Source of the DNA: Candidatus Poseidoniales archaeon
GTDB taxonomy: Archaea; Thermoplasmatota; Poseidoniia; Poseidoniales; Poseidoniaceae
Length of the DNA: 33,266 bases
Assembly (NCBI GenBank): GCA_003602645.1
Contig: QQSI01000044.1
Location: 1 to 33,266 of the forward strand
Direction of reading: 5' to 3'
Part shown: positions 14,671-22,941 of the stretch, in pieces
How the letters are laid out: every line of letters starts with the position of its first letter
Numbering within the stretch: position 1 is the stretch's first letter
Notes under the pieces: generated by a model
Databases searched by the model: none
What the model was told of the DNA's origin: nothing
The model's input: only the letters and a program-made list of their open reading frames with translations
Made by a program: the position numbers and the translations under genes

Positions 14671-16083
14671 TCAATACTTGCGCGCAGCAGTTCGTGCATC
14701 CTCTTCGTCATCAGGGGTTGTGCGGCGTACTTCCCGTTCGTTAGCAAAGGCTGCAACGCCAATGAATGCAACAAGCACGGAGACCGGATTGAACAAGCCG
14801 AAGCCGCTCAAGAAGCGACCATCATCGGCGTCGTCGAACGTGGCAGAGACATTGACCGACTCGTTGACCCAAAGAGAAGCGTCAATCACACGCTTTTGGT
14901 AATTCAGATTCCATCCACCATCGTTCGAAAACACTTCTTGATTTACCGCAAAGGAAACTGTTGTTCCGTTTGTGGCATTGACACCAAACAACGGGGAGGC
15001 CCACATGACTTCGCCCGCATCGCTGATGTATTCCAAGCTGGCGTTGGTCGTCGATGCCATGCCGTGGTTGAGTACTTCCGCCGTCAGCATATCATCGGCG
15101 ATCTGAATTGATTGTACATCAAGGCGAGCACGCCAGTACCAGACGTTGTTGATCAGGTACCTCATCACGTCCATTTCCTCTTCAAGACGGTCATGCAAGG
15201 ATTCGAATGTGCCTGGTACAAATTGCTCATCGTCTGTTTCAAATGTGAACGTCGGGAAACCCATCTTCCCGTAACCATAATCCCTGCTGGTACCGCAATT
15301 TGGGTACAGCCCTTGGTTTGCGTTCTGGATTGGGATTTCGGAGATATTTGATTGAACTTCATCGCGGATGCCGTGGAACAGTTCCCAGTCGGGGGGCTGC
15401 TCTGACCACTTGCCCCAAGGATAGAGCATAATCCACACACCGGTGTGCATGGTCACGTAAAGATCTGCGTCAGGGACAACGGTGTTCATGTAGACAGAAT
15501 TTGCAGCCGTTTCTGCTTCGCTGAATGCAGCGCTGCCAGGCTGAGTGGTTGGACAGGTGTTCCAGTAGTGATCGTAATTCCTATTCAAGTCGACTTGGTT
15601 GATGTTCCAGCGGGTATCGATGTCGTTGCCGTCAGGATTGAGCATGATGAACACATGGACCTCTGAATTTTTCAGGACATTAATGGCTTCTTCATCACCA
15701 GTGGCCCATCCGTTGATGTACCATTTTGCCGACAACCACGCCAGGGCCGTTCCGAGGTATTCGTTTCCATGATGCCCACCATCGATGTAGATGATTTCCT
15801 TGGCAGTACCATCTTCTTTTGTTTCCATGGACCAATCGGAAAGTCTGACCACCCAGAGGGTCTTGCCTAACTCAGATTCACCGATGCTGGTGAGGTCGAC
15901 AATGTCGGGATGATCATCGGCCCATTCGTTTACTTCCATGGTCAATGTGGCCCATGTCAGGTGAATGTGGTTGTCAATGGGCTCTCCTGGCCACATCGAT
16001 TCTTCAGCTGCAGTTGATTGTGCATACGATGCTGGAACCGATGCGAGGAGCATCGAAAGAACAAGACCGATGGCTACTCGCAT
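14671..16083 (-). CDS. Secreted or membrane-anchored zinc carboxypeptidase, family M14
   Basis: A 470-residue metallocarboxypeptidase expected to trim C-terminal residues of peptides outside the membrane. Start 16083 (MRVAIGLVLSMLLASVPASYA) gives a clean signal peptide with an A-x-A cleavage site. Zinc ligands are His105 and Glu108 in DGGHHGNE, with a third His in YVTMHTG; LNPDGNDIDTRWN and DLNRNY are the substrate-binding region, and Glu in TFTFETDDE is the probable catalytic base. After the catalytic domain comes a beta domain of about 100 residues, then one hydrophobic helix (NPVSVLVAFIGVAAFA) and a charged tail, so it is anchored. It lies between the conserved 144-residue protein and leucyl aminopeptidase, all on one strand with 35-42 base gaps. 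Confidence 0.94.
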   Translation of the reverse strand: MRVAIGLVLSMLLASVPASYAQSTAAEESMWPGEPIDNHIHLTWATLTMEVNEWADDHPDIVDLTSIGESELGKTLWVVRLSDWSMETKEDGTAKEIIYIDGGHHGNEYLGTALAWLSAKWYINGWATGDEEAINVLKNSEVHVFIMLNPDGNDIDTRWNINQVDLNRNYDHYWNTCPTTQPGSAAFSEAETAANSVYMNTVVPDADLYVTMHTGVWIMLYPWGKWSEQPPDWELFHGIRDEVQSNISEIPIQNANQGLYPNCGTSRDYGYGKMGFPTFTFETDDEQFVPGTFESLHDRLEEEMDVMRYLINNVWYWRARLDVQSIQIADDMLTAEVLNHGMASTTNASLEYISDAGEVMWASPLFGVNATNGTTVSFAVNQEVFSNDGGWNLNYQKRVIDASLWVNESVNVSATFDDADDGRFLSGFGLFNPVSVLVAFIGVAAFANEREVRRTTPDDEEDARTAARKY

Positions 16084-16125
16084 GATGCTGCCTGACAACG
16101 GAGAATCAAAAACGCTTTGATTCCC

Positions 16126-16560
16126 TCACCAATCAGAAGTGAAGGCATTTGGATTGACAACCTTCTCTGATTCACGGGTCCAAATTGTGCCAACAGGGCT
16201 GAGTGCATTGCTACCACCATAGATGTCGGCGTATGGATCGATCTCTTCTGGTTCAAGATTGCGTTGCATGTAAGCTTCGACTCGCTCTCGCAAGTCTGGC
16301 TTAAATTTCCAATAGTGGATGCGCCACTCTCGACCGTCCCAAAGGGTGGTCTCTTCTGACTCAGTGGTCAACAAATCGTAATCTTGGAACATGTAAAACA
16401 AGTTTCGATCGGTAGGTTCGAGGGCGTTATCGATGATTCTGTTGTAAAAGCCAAAGAAACCAAGAGCGTGTTCTGCCATGCCCTGTGCGACTTCTGCGTC
16501 CATCTCCAGATCGATGTGTTGTTGGATTGCCTTTGTTAGTTCTGCAAGTGTCATCGTCAT
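16126..16560 (-). CDS. Conserved archaeal protein, resembles DUF6015
   Basis: A 144-residue soluble, acidic protein. From memory it resembles small archaeal proteins grouped as DUF6015 (AEHALGFFGFYNRIIDNALEPTDRNLFYMFQDYDLL, then TTLWDGREWRIHYW; landmarks only), but I cannot verify this without a search. The first 60 residues look helical and the middle may be a winged-helix-like fold with many aromatic residues. The C-terminal 40 residues are polar and probably loose. ATG 16560 was chosen because the upstream extension is Arg-rich and unlike the rest; 16554 is also possible. It is the first gene of a leftward run with M14 carboxypeptidase 42 bases downstream. Function is unknown; a regulatory role is only a guess. 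Confidence 0.7.
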   Translation of the reverse strand: MTMTLAELTKAIQQHIDLEMDAEVAQGMAEHALGFFGFYNRIIDNALEPTDRNLFYMFQDYDLLTTESEETTLWDGREWRIHYWKFKPDLRERVEAYMQRNLEPEEIDPYADIYGGSNALSPVGTIWTRESEKVVNPNAFTSDW

Positions 16561-16666
16561 GTCATCACCCCGTCGAAGGAAATTGCGCACTGGCGCGCAC
16601 ATTCTCCCGCAGACACTCTATTGTATTGTCATCCGACCCATATAGACCCATCGGCCAAAAACGATG

Positions 16667-16691
16667 AAAACCCTTCTGAGCAGGGTTTTTT
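16667..16691. terminator. Hairpin with T-tract in divergent intergenic region
   Basis: AAAACCCT (16667-16674) and AGGGTTTT (16682-16689) form a perfect 8-bp stem with loop TCTGAGC, followed by T to 16691 on the plus strand. It resembles an intrinsic terminator, yet lies between two divergent genes, so it would end no annotated upstream plus-strand transcript. The rest of 16561-16831 has no open frame I would call; it holds this hairpin and the TATA-like box at 16780. Confidence 0.5.
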
Positions 16692-16779
16692 CTTCGCTTA
16701 CTTGGGTGATTTCCAACTCAATCGGGTGTCTAAAACAGGGACAAATCCCCCTCGACAGTCAAGACACATGGCGAGTTCG

Positions 16780-16785
16780 TATAAA
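16780..16785 (+). promoter_or_regulatory. TATA-like box of the polyamine operon
   Basis: TATAAA lies 47-52 bases before the GTG start of the agmatinase gene. Archaeal initiation about 25 bases downstream would give an RNA start near 16808 and a leader of about 24 bases. No upstream BRE is obvious. Confidence 0.5.
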
Positions 16786-16831
16786 CGAGCCTCAACAACA
16801 GCCTCAAGAAGACTGCGCCTGACCCCGTGGC

Positions 16832-17851
16832 GTGAGCGAGACTTTCGTCGAGGGGAATTTTCTGGGCTTGCCCGAATCTGCTGGCCCTGTTGACCTCGTC
16901 GTGCTGCCGCTGCCGTACGAATTGACGACCTCGTACGGTCAAGGGACTGCAGATGGCCCCGCTGCATGCATTGCTGCAAGTGCGCAGGTGGAGGTGTTCG
17001 ACGCAGCTCTCAATGAGGATTTGCCAGCAAACCATTCGATACACACCGCCCCTGCATGGGAAGGAAACGGCCCGACGCTTGCCTCGCAACTCGATGAACT
17101 TGGTAGTTACCTCGCTCCATGGTGCAAAGGAGATGTCTTCCCCCTTGCCCTTGGCGGAGAACACGGTATCTTACCTCCGTTCATGTGGGCTCTACGCCAT
17201 CATCCTGCCATCGACGGTGATCTTGGCAAGTTGACCGTTGTGCAAATCGATGCCCACGCTGATCTTCGTGCAGAACTGGATGGTGAGGCATTTTCACATG
17301 CCTGTGCTGCAGCACGGTCGCTTGACATGGGCGTGGGACGATTGCTCCAAGTGGGTGTTCGGGCGTACGCCAAGGAAGAAGCGGAGTTAATTCAAACCGA
17401 CGAACGCATCACGACCTTCTTCGCAAAAGACACACAACATCCGACCACAGGGGATGCGACTTGGGAGCGGTGGATTGACCTGCTTTCACGATTGACCGGA
17501 CCAGTCCATTTGACCGTCGACATCGATGGCTTGGATGCGAGTTTAGTCCCTGCTACTGGCACGCCGGTGCCGGGGGGATTGTCGTTCTGGCAAGCAATCC
17601 AAACCATCGAAGCAGTGTTTGAGGCACCAGAAGCGGTTGTCATCAGCGCTGATGTCAATGAAATAGCAACCAACGAACATTCTCCACTCACGGAATTCAC
17701 AGCGGCAATGTTGGCAACAAAAACAGCAGCGAGTCATTTCAAGGCCCGCAAAGAAGGACGCTGGAAAGCCATGACAGACGCCCAAGGAAATGGGCGCAAT
17801 GGAGAACAATGCACATATTTCTCAACGATGATAAACAAAATCGAACAATAA
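16832..17851 (+). CDS. speB: Agmatinase-family ureohydrolase
   Basis: Manganese enzyme of the arginase/agmatinase family, here probably cleaving agmatine to putrescine and urea. The metal ligands are all visible: His111 in GGEHG, Asp140, His142 and Asp144 in DAHADLR, and Asp230 and Asp232 in DIDGLDAS; SHAC near residue 155 is the usual SHG/SHA substrate loop. The C-terminus has the typical VVISADVNEI strand. It is 339 residues, slightly longer than average because of a loose N-terminal start and C-terminal tail. GTG at 16832 is the only reasonable start: it places the GLPESAGPVDLVVLPLPY strand correctly and follows a TATAAA box. First gene of an operon with a SpeD-family decarboxylase 46 bases downstream, which favours agmatinase over arginase or formiminoglutamase. 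Confidence 0.88.
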   Translation: MSETFVEGNFLGLPESAGPVDLVVLPLPYELTTSYGQGTADGPAACIAASAQVEVFDAALNEDLPANHSIHTAPAWEGNGPTLASQLDELGSYLAPWCKGDVFPLALGGEHGILPPFMWALRHHPAIDGDLGKLTVVQIDAHADLRAELDGEAFSHACAAARSLDMGVGRLLQVGVRAYAKEEAELIQTDERITTFFAKDTQHPTTGDATWERWIDLLSRLTGPVHLTVDIDGLDASLVPATGTPVPGGLSFWQAIQTIEAVFEAPEAVVISADVNEIATNEHSPLTEFTAAMLATKTAASHFKARKEGRWKAMTDAQGNGRNGEQCTYFSTMINKIEQ

Positions 17852-17883
17852 ATTCAACACTCAACGACGGTGCCATCGCAATT

Positions 17884-17893
17884 AAAGGAGGGG
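17884..17893 (+). promoter_or_regulatory. Strong Shine-Dalgarno site of speD
   Basis: AAAGGAGGGG sits with core GGAGG at 17887-17891, six bases before ATG 17898. It fixes the start and shows that internal operon genes here use SD-led initiation, whereas several promoter-proximal genes look leaderless. Confidence 0.7.
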
Positions 17894-17897
17894 TTCA

Positions 17898-18287
17898 ATG
17901 GCAGAAAGTCAAGCACACGGCAAGCATGTCTTCCTCGATTTCGTAGGCTATGAATCACAGTCTGAAGCAGATGGGGCATGGATGCTTGATTTGCTAGAAC
18001 GAGCGGTCGAACAAAGCGAGGCACGGAACGTTCACGCCCATGTTGCCCAATTCGATGGTTCAGTCTCACCGATCGGTTTTGCCGCCGTCGTCTTATTGGA
18101 CGAGAGCCACGTCACTGCCCATTGCTATTCGGAAAAAGGCTGGTTGGCGATTGATTGCTTCACCTGTGGAGAAAGTGACCCGAGCGTGATCGCAGATTTT
18201 ATCCAAACAGAACTCAAACAATTCATGCCCAACCTTGACCTCAAGCAACGTAGAGTCGAAGATCGCTTCTTGCACGGAGAGGTCTAA
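17898..18287 (+). CDS. speD: SpeD-family pyruvoyl decarboxylase (AdoMet or arginine decarboxylase proenzyme)
   Basis: Small self-cleaving decarboxylase of 129 residues. GKHVFLDF starts the fold, and the cleavage motif DESHVTAH puts self-cleavage between Glu69 and Ser70, Ser70 becoming the pyruvoyl group. His75 and Cys90 (in DCFTCG) match Thermotoga His68 and Cys83. The residue aligned with Thermotoga Ser55 appears to be Ala62, an unusual change if my alignment is right. The family includes S-adenosylmethionine decarboxylases and the crenarchaeal arginine decarboxylases derived from them; sequence inspection does not separate these. The neighbours favour arginine decarboxylation: agmatinase just upstream would use agmatine, and no spermidine synthase is present to use decarboxylated AdoMet. 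The next gene starts directly after its stop. Confidence 0.92.
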   Translation: MAESQAHGKHVFLDFVGYESQSEADGAWMLDLLERAVEQSEARNVHAHVAQFDGSVSPIGFAAVVLLDESHVTAHCYSEKGWLAIDCFTCGESDPSVIADFIQTELKQFMPNLDLKQRRVEDRFLHGEV

Positions 18288-19244
18288 ATGTCCATCCGAG
18301 CCTTTGTGGACGAACATTATCGGCATTTCAATGCGGGTGCGCTGGCTTCAGCAGCTCGTTCATTGACAGCCTTTCTTGAGCAAGGCGGTCGAGTCTTCAT
18401 CACGCTTGCAGGAGCGATGAGCACAGCAGAATTGGGTCGTAGTTTAGCCCCAATGATTCGAGCAGGTCATGTAGCCGGTGTTTCTTGTACCGGAGCCAAC
18501 CTTGAGGAAGATGTGTTCAATCTTGTCGCTCACGACTCATATGAGCGAATCGAGGATTGGCGGAGCCTGTCTGCGGCGGATGATGCAGCATTGTTAGAAC
18601 GTGGCTTGAACAGAGTCACCGACACGTGCATACCCGAGGAGCAAGCGTTTCGCCGAATTGAAGCCCACATGCTCAATGCTTGGCAAACAGCGTCAGAAGC
18701 GGGAGAATCTCATGCCCCGCATCAGTACTTCTACAGCATGCTTCGATCTGGTGCACTGGAGTCTGAATTCGAGGCAGACCCTGAAGCATCTTGGCTCCTC
18801 GAGGCTGCTAAAATTAACCTCCCTCTATTTGTGCCTGGATGGGAAGACTCGACGATGGGGAACATCTTCGCAGCACGTTGTATTGAAGGAGTCATCAACC
18901 AAGAATGCCTCAAGGGCGGTATCGATTACATGGTTGAACTTGCCAAGTGGTACGAAGCCTCAACCACCCAACTCGCTTTTCTCCAAATTGGCGGCGGAAT
19001 TGCCGGTGATTTCCCAATCTGTGTTGTGCCAATGCTAAATCAGGACCTCGAACGAAACGCGCCACTCTGGTCATGGTTCTGTCAAATCAGTGAGTCTTCA
19101 CCCTCCTATGGCGGCTACTCTGGTGCGCCTCCGAATGAAAAAATCACATGGGGTAAAATTGCTCAAGAAACTCCAAAATTCGTGATTGAAAGCGATGCAA
19201 GTATAGTGGCTCCGTTGCTGTTCAATTATGTCTTGGACCTGTGA
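18288..19244 (+). CDS. Deoxyhypusine synthase-like protein (homospermidine synthase candidate)
   Basis: NAD-dependent aminobutyl transferase of the deoxyhypusine synthase fold, 318 residues. SCTGANLEEDVFNLVAHDSY near residue 66 is the family hallmark, RVTDTCIPE follows at 109, and Lys290 in ITWGKI matches the lysine that carries the aminobutyl imine in human enzyme (Lys329). The stretch QIGGGIAGDFPICVVPML near residue 233 and YGGYSGAPPNEK look like the bacterial DHS-like group, which includes cyanobacterial SpeY, a homospermidine-forming enzyme, rather than the classical archaeal enzyme acting on aIF5A. The start ATG abuts the speD stop, so the genes are translationally coupled. It may make deoxyhypusine on aIF5A or homospermidine from putrescine; the operon favours a polyamine role, but this is inference. 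Confidence 0.88.
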   Translation: MSIRAFVDEHYRHFNAGALASAARSLTAFLEQGGRVFITLAGAMSTAELGRSLAPMIRAGHVAGVSCTGANLEEDVFNLVAHDSYERIEDWRSLSAADDAALLERGLNRVTDTCIPEEQAFRRIEAHMLNAWQTASEAGESHAPHQYFYSMLRSGALESEFEADPEASWLLEAAKINLPLFVPGWEDSTMGNIFAARCIEGVINQECLKGGIDYMVELAKWYEASTTQLAFLQIGGGIAGDFPICVVPMLNQDLERNAPLWSWFCQISESSPSYGGYSGAPPNEKITWGKIAQETPKFVIESDASIVAPLLFNYVLDL

Positions 19245-19299
19245 ACGGAAGGACGAAACACCACAAGTGTTGAAAAGGAGTGCACTCGTACTTTTTCAC

Positions 19300-22200
19300 A
19301 TGAATCTCAAGCGACGAACCCTTGCCTTGTCGCTTTGCTTGATGTTGCTACTACCGGTGATTGCTTCTGTTCAAGCAGACGGCCAACCCATTCCCCCTTC
19401 GATCACAACTGCTTGGAATGACGATGGACAAGGAAGCGTACATCATGCGTACAGTGTGACGTTTGCTGATGACGGAGCGTACGAAATTTCTGTGGAGTTG
19501 AATCACCTGCGAAATGGCACACTTTTGCCTTATGAGGTATTGACTTCATGGTCAGTTGAAGATGAGATTCGCATCGCAAACCTCCAGTTCAACACATCCT
19601 TAGCGTGGGGCGATGAAATTGATTTGAACATCGACGTCATTGGATGGAATGGGGATTCTCTGGACGATGTTGTGAGTGCCTCACGAAGCTTGACTGTTGG
19701 CACATGGAACCAACCCATGGCCGATCACGAAGTGATGACATCGACAACCTGGGACCTCAATCAAACATACCTAGACGAAAATGGGACCCAAGCATTCGTT
19801 CTTTCCTTTGAGGGCCAAGGCTGGCAGGAGCGGGTTGGACTCGCGCTTAATTCATGGGAATTAGGCAACGGCAGCCTTGTTTCATCAGAAGTAAGCAATG
19901 AAAGCGAGACAACGCTCAATTTGGTTTTGGAATCAATTTGGAAAAACGAGACACTCCTTAGCGGTTCATTGACTTCTCAAGTGTTTGATGCTCGAGGTTC
20001 GGGGACATTGATGATCATGAGCGAAGACGACGGCCTCACGACCGTCATCATGGCTAATGTATCAAACGGTCATTTCAACCGCTCAATGATCGAGGGGACC
20101 GTTTCAGAACGCGTGAATTTAGAAGCAACAGGCAGCTTAAACATCACTGGTGATGATGAGGATGGAGCGCTCACAATCGAAGGAGAAATTGGGGTCCTCT
20201 ACCTTGAAACATGGGATGAAAACGGTGAGCGGAGGCTCGACCACACACAATTCGAAGCGTTGGCAACCATGCTTCTTGAGGATGATGACACAACAATTGA
20301 CATTGACTTAGACGGCCTAACCACCATCGAACGATGGGTTGACGGCGTGCGGGTCGAGCACAAGGAGGAACTCGTCGGAAGCGGCACCTTTGGTTTCGGA
20401 GAATCTGATGAAAATTCAAGCATCCAAGTCAACGGCACCATTCTTGACTTCCATACGCTCATCGAAGACGGCATTACCCTCACCGATGATATCCATGTCG
20501 ACGGCGTCATTACGGGCGATGCGCAGGGAAGTTTCGGAATTGTTCGAACCATTGAAGAAACTGGCAACCAAGCAAATGCGACCGGCGAAGTGTTCCTCGT
20601 CAATGTCATTCATGAGGAGTCATGGTTCAATCTAACTGGCCTTAACGGAGGAAATTTCTTCCAAGATGAAGGCATTGGGGCATCTCATAACGAGACATGG
20701 GATTACCAAGTTGTCAACTCAGACTGGGCAAACCGAACGGTTCGTATTGTTTGGGAAGAGACGGGTGCTGACGCTTCGAGCGGTGATGAAAAACCAGCGC
20801 GCAGTCCGATTGAGCAAAATGCTACGCAACCAGAAGCACAAGAAATTCTCGGAAACATCAGCATTGTTCGAGAGACTGGGTTGATGCCGATTCCGATGGT
20901 TGCACATGATATCGTTCACCTCTCGGGACAAAATGGGCTCGAGCTGACCGTGGAAGCCTTTGCAACTGGACTCGATCCAAGAGATGGTTTCAACCTTTCA
21001 GTGGTCCATTGGAGCGGAACATACGGGTCTTCGGGCGGCTTTGCAAATGGCTCAATTGTGGACGAAGGTCCCTTGATGGGCTTGGTCTCAAGCGTCACAC
21101 GAAGCATGGACTTACCGTTCGGGGAAGGCAATGACACTGCACTGTTCACCGAGTCTCAAGTTGTGCAACGAATTCTGTCGCCTTCGATCATCACTGCAGA
21201 AAACAATTCTGCACCGGTCTTGGTCCAACTTGGCTTTGTCGAAGGATTGATCGTCGGCGAGGGAGGAAGCACCGGAACACTGGTTGCCCATGTCATCGAT
21301 GCTGAATTCAACATCGAATCGGTCACAGTTGACCTTACTCCACTCGGCGGGAGCGTGACCACACTCAATGACCGTGGCCTCGATGGCGATTCAGCAATTG
21401 GTGATGACAGATACACCACTCAGCACATTGTAAAGGGGCTCCAAGTCGGTAATGTTACGTTGAACCTCACGGCAGTGGATTGGTTTGGCTCCATCACCAC
21501 CGGGCAAGGGGTCGTCGAAGTTGTCAATCAAGGTCCAAGACTGACGTCGGTTGACATGCTTCCAGACAGAGGACCACGAGGCACAACCGTGATCATCAAC
21601 GCACAAGCCTACGACGGCCATGGTGTAGAAACTGTACAAATCGACATGCGAGATCAAGGCGGAGACTTGGTGGAATTGGTTGAAGAAAACGGCGTTTGGG
21701 CGGGTAACTTTTCAATTCCTCAATCCATTGCTCCTGGTGAACATGAATTACAATTCATCATGACCGACGCTCTTGGCAGGAAAACCACGGCTACTGCGTG
21801 GCATGCCTCGAGCGCAAACAGCACGCATGTGGATCTTTACGGGGAACATTACATCCCAGATGATGTGATGAATCCCGTTACAATACTCGTGTTCAACACG
21901 CCACCATCCATCGTGGCACCAAACACCATCGCTCTGAGCAAATCGGATGAGGCTGTGACTGCGCTTCTTGAGATTGAAATCTATGACGCTGACGGCGTTG
22001 CTGTGGCTCAGGCAAACCTCGGGGTGTTCACTCCGTTGGGGACTCGAACCACATGGGTTTCGATGAACGATGAAGGATTGAACGGGGACCGCATTGCGGG
22101 CGATGGAATCTTCACTGCAGAGATGAGTGTTCGTCCGAGCATCCCTCTTGGCACCCACGAAATCCTCGTACAAGCCTCCGACAGCTATGGTGAAACAACT

Positions 22201-22395
22201 GGTTTTACTTCGATTGCCATCAGTCTCGCTGAAGGCGAATCTCCGTTGATTGGCTCGGACGATGACTTCCTGTCAACAGGCGTTTTAGTGGGGGTCTTGG
22301 CGTTGTTTGGACTTGTGGCTGCAGCAATCGTGATCGTCTCGATTCGCAATGGACCTAAGCGTGGCGATGGGCAAGATATGTTCGGCTCACAATAA
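19300..22395 (+). CDS. Large cell-surface protein with Ig-like domains and C-terminal anchor
   Basis: A 1031-residue exported protein with no recognised catalytic motif. ATG 19300 gives a textbook signal peptide (MNLKRRTLALSLCLMLLLPV) ending near ASVQA; the longer frame from 19228 has no such sequence. The body is almost all beta strands, rich in Asp, Glu and Asn, with about 25 N-x-S/T sequons, so it is probably glycosylated. From about residue 680 there are Ig-like modules with the repeated motif NDRGLDGDSAIGDDRYT and NDEGLNGDRIAGDGIFT, typical of archaeal surface proteins. One hydrophobic helix near residues 988-1010 (VLVGVLALFGLVAAAIVIV) and a short basic tail anchor it. It follows the polyamine operon on the same strand after 55 bases, with a purine-rich AAAAGGAG 19 bases before the start. 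Adhesion or surface-coat function is a guess. Confidence 0.85.
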   Translation: MNLKRRTLALSLCLMLLLPVIASVQADGQPIPPSITTAWNDDGQGSVHHAYSVTFADDGAYEISVELNHLRNGTLLPYEVLTSWSVEDEIRIANLQFNTSLAWGDEIDLNIDVIGWNGDSLDDVVSASRSLTVGTWNQPMADHEVMTSTTWDLNQTYLDENGTQAFVLSFEGQGWQERVGLALNSWELGNGSLVSSEVSNESETTLNLVLESIWKNETLLSGSLTSQVFDARGSGTLMIMSEDDGLTTVIMANVSNGHFNRSMIEGTVSERVNLEATGSLNITGDDEDGALTIEGEIGVLYLETWDENGERRLDHTQFEALATMLLEDDDTTIDIDLDGLTTIERWVDGVRVEHKEELVGSGTFGFGESDENSSIQVNGTILDFHTLIEDGITLTDDIHVDGVITGDAQGSFGIVRTIEETGNQANATGEVFLVNVIHEESWFNLTGLNGGNFFQDEGIGASHNETWDYQVVNSDWANRTVRIVWEETGADASSGDEKPARSPIEQNATQPEAQEILGNISIVRETGLMPIPMVAHDIVHLSGQNGLELTVEAFATGLDPRDGFNLSVVHWSGTYGSSGGFANGSIVDEGPLMGLVSSVTRSMDLPFGEGNDTALFTESQVVQRILSPSIITAENNSAPVLVQLGFVEGLIVGEGGSTGTLVAHVIDAEFNIESVTVDLTPLGGSVTTLNDRGLDGDSAIGDDRYTTQHIVKGLQVGNVTLNLTAVDWFGSITTGQGVVEVVNQGPRLTSVDMLPDRGPRGTTVIINAQAYDGHGVETVQIDMRDQGGDLVELVEENGVWAGNFSIPQSIAPGEHELQFIMTDALGRKTTATAWHASSANSTHVDLYGEHYIPDDVMNPVTILVFNTPPSIVAPNTIALSKSDEAVTALLEIEIYDADGVAVAQANLGVFTPLGTRTTWVSMNDEGLNGDRIAGDGIFTAEMSVRPSIPLGTHEILVQASDSYGETTGFTSIAISLAEGESPLIGSDDDFLSTGVLVGVLALFGLVAAAIVIVSIRNGPKRGDGQDMFGSQ

Positions 22396-22418
22396 GCATC
22401 ACCAACGGCCGATAACCG

Positions 22419-22424
22419 TTTATA
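22419..22424 (+). promoter_or_regulatory. TATA box of tRNA-Gly(GCC)
   Basis: TTTATA lies 27-32 bases before the mature 5' end of the tRNA at 22451, the normal archaeal spacing, in a GC-rich surround (ACCCCCGC follows). Confidence 0.7.
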
Positions 22425-22450
22425 CCCCCGCTCGGTGGATTGAAACCTCT

Positions 22451-22522
22451 GCGAGCGTAGTGTAGCGGTTATCACCGAGCGTTGCCAACGCTTGAACCCG
22501 GGTTCAAATCCCGGCGCTCGCA
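22451..22522 (+). tRNA. tRNA-Gly (anticodon GCC)
   Basis: Complete cloverleaf. The acceptor stem GCGAGCG pairs with CGCTCGC (22515-22521) and the discriminator is A22522. The anticodon stem GAGCG/CGCTT encloses TTGCCAA with anticodon GCC at 22484-22486. The T stem CCGGG/CCCGG encloses TTCAAAT. The D stem is three firm pairs (GTG/CAC). There is no intron. CCA follows at 22523-22525, so the 3' end appears encoded, unlike the other Gly tRNA in this window; this could be chance. It reads GGC and GGT codons. Confidence 0.96.
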
Positions 22523-22550
22523 CCAAAACCCCACAAAACTGTCTCAATGC

Positions 22551-22919
22551 TCAGTTGTTTTGAGTCAATACATTCAGTCGGCGTTGTATTTCCTCAGCGG
22601 TGTCATAGTAGAGGGAAAGAGGTCCCCCTACAGGGTCTTCGAGCCCCCAATCCTCATCGATTTTCATGGTAGGACAGTGGACACCACAACCCATTGAAAT
22701 AACATAATCGTAGTCAATGGCCGAAAATTGATCTACGCTTTTCGGACGCATTCCATCGGTTGATATGCCGCGACTTTCAAGCACAGTCACTGCGTGTGTC
22801 GCAATCGAAGATGCTGGAGAGGTTCCTGCTGAATCAGCCTCATGACCCATTGCTTTAGCAAGCCCTTCTGCCATTTGCGAACGGCAGGAGTTTCCAACAC
22901 AGACAAAGAGAAGACGCAT
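22551..22919 (-). CDS. ArsC / low-molecular-weight protein tyrosine phosphatase family protein
   Basis: A 122-residue cytoplasmic protein of the LMW-phosphatase fold, probably an arsenate reductase. The P-loop FVCVGNSCRSQMAEGLAK near residue 5 carries the CX5R motif; the loop ISMGCGVHCP near residue 80 resembles the second cysteine region of ArsC, and LEDPVGG near residue 92 provides the catalytic Asp. Start 22919 (MRLLFVCVGN) is clear: the strand-loop starts directly there, and a TATA-like TTATTA on the minus strand lies about 25 bases upstream, implying a leaderless mRNA. No arsenite pump or ArsR regulator is adjacent. A tyrosine phosphatase role cannot be excluded, but the cysteine-rich second loop favours arsenate reduction. 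Confidence 0.88.
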   Translation of the reverse strand: MRLLFVCVGNSCRSQMAEGLAKAMGHEADSAGTSPASSIATHAVTVLESRGISTDGMRPKSVDQFSAIDYDYVISMGCGVHCPTMKIDEDWGLEDPVGGPLSLYYDTAEEIQRRLNVLTQNN

Positions 22920-22941
22920 GGAACCTGGACAATGGCGAGGG

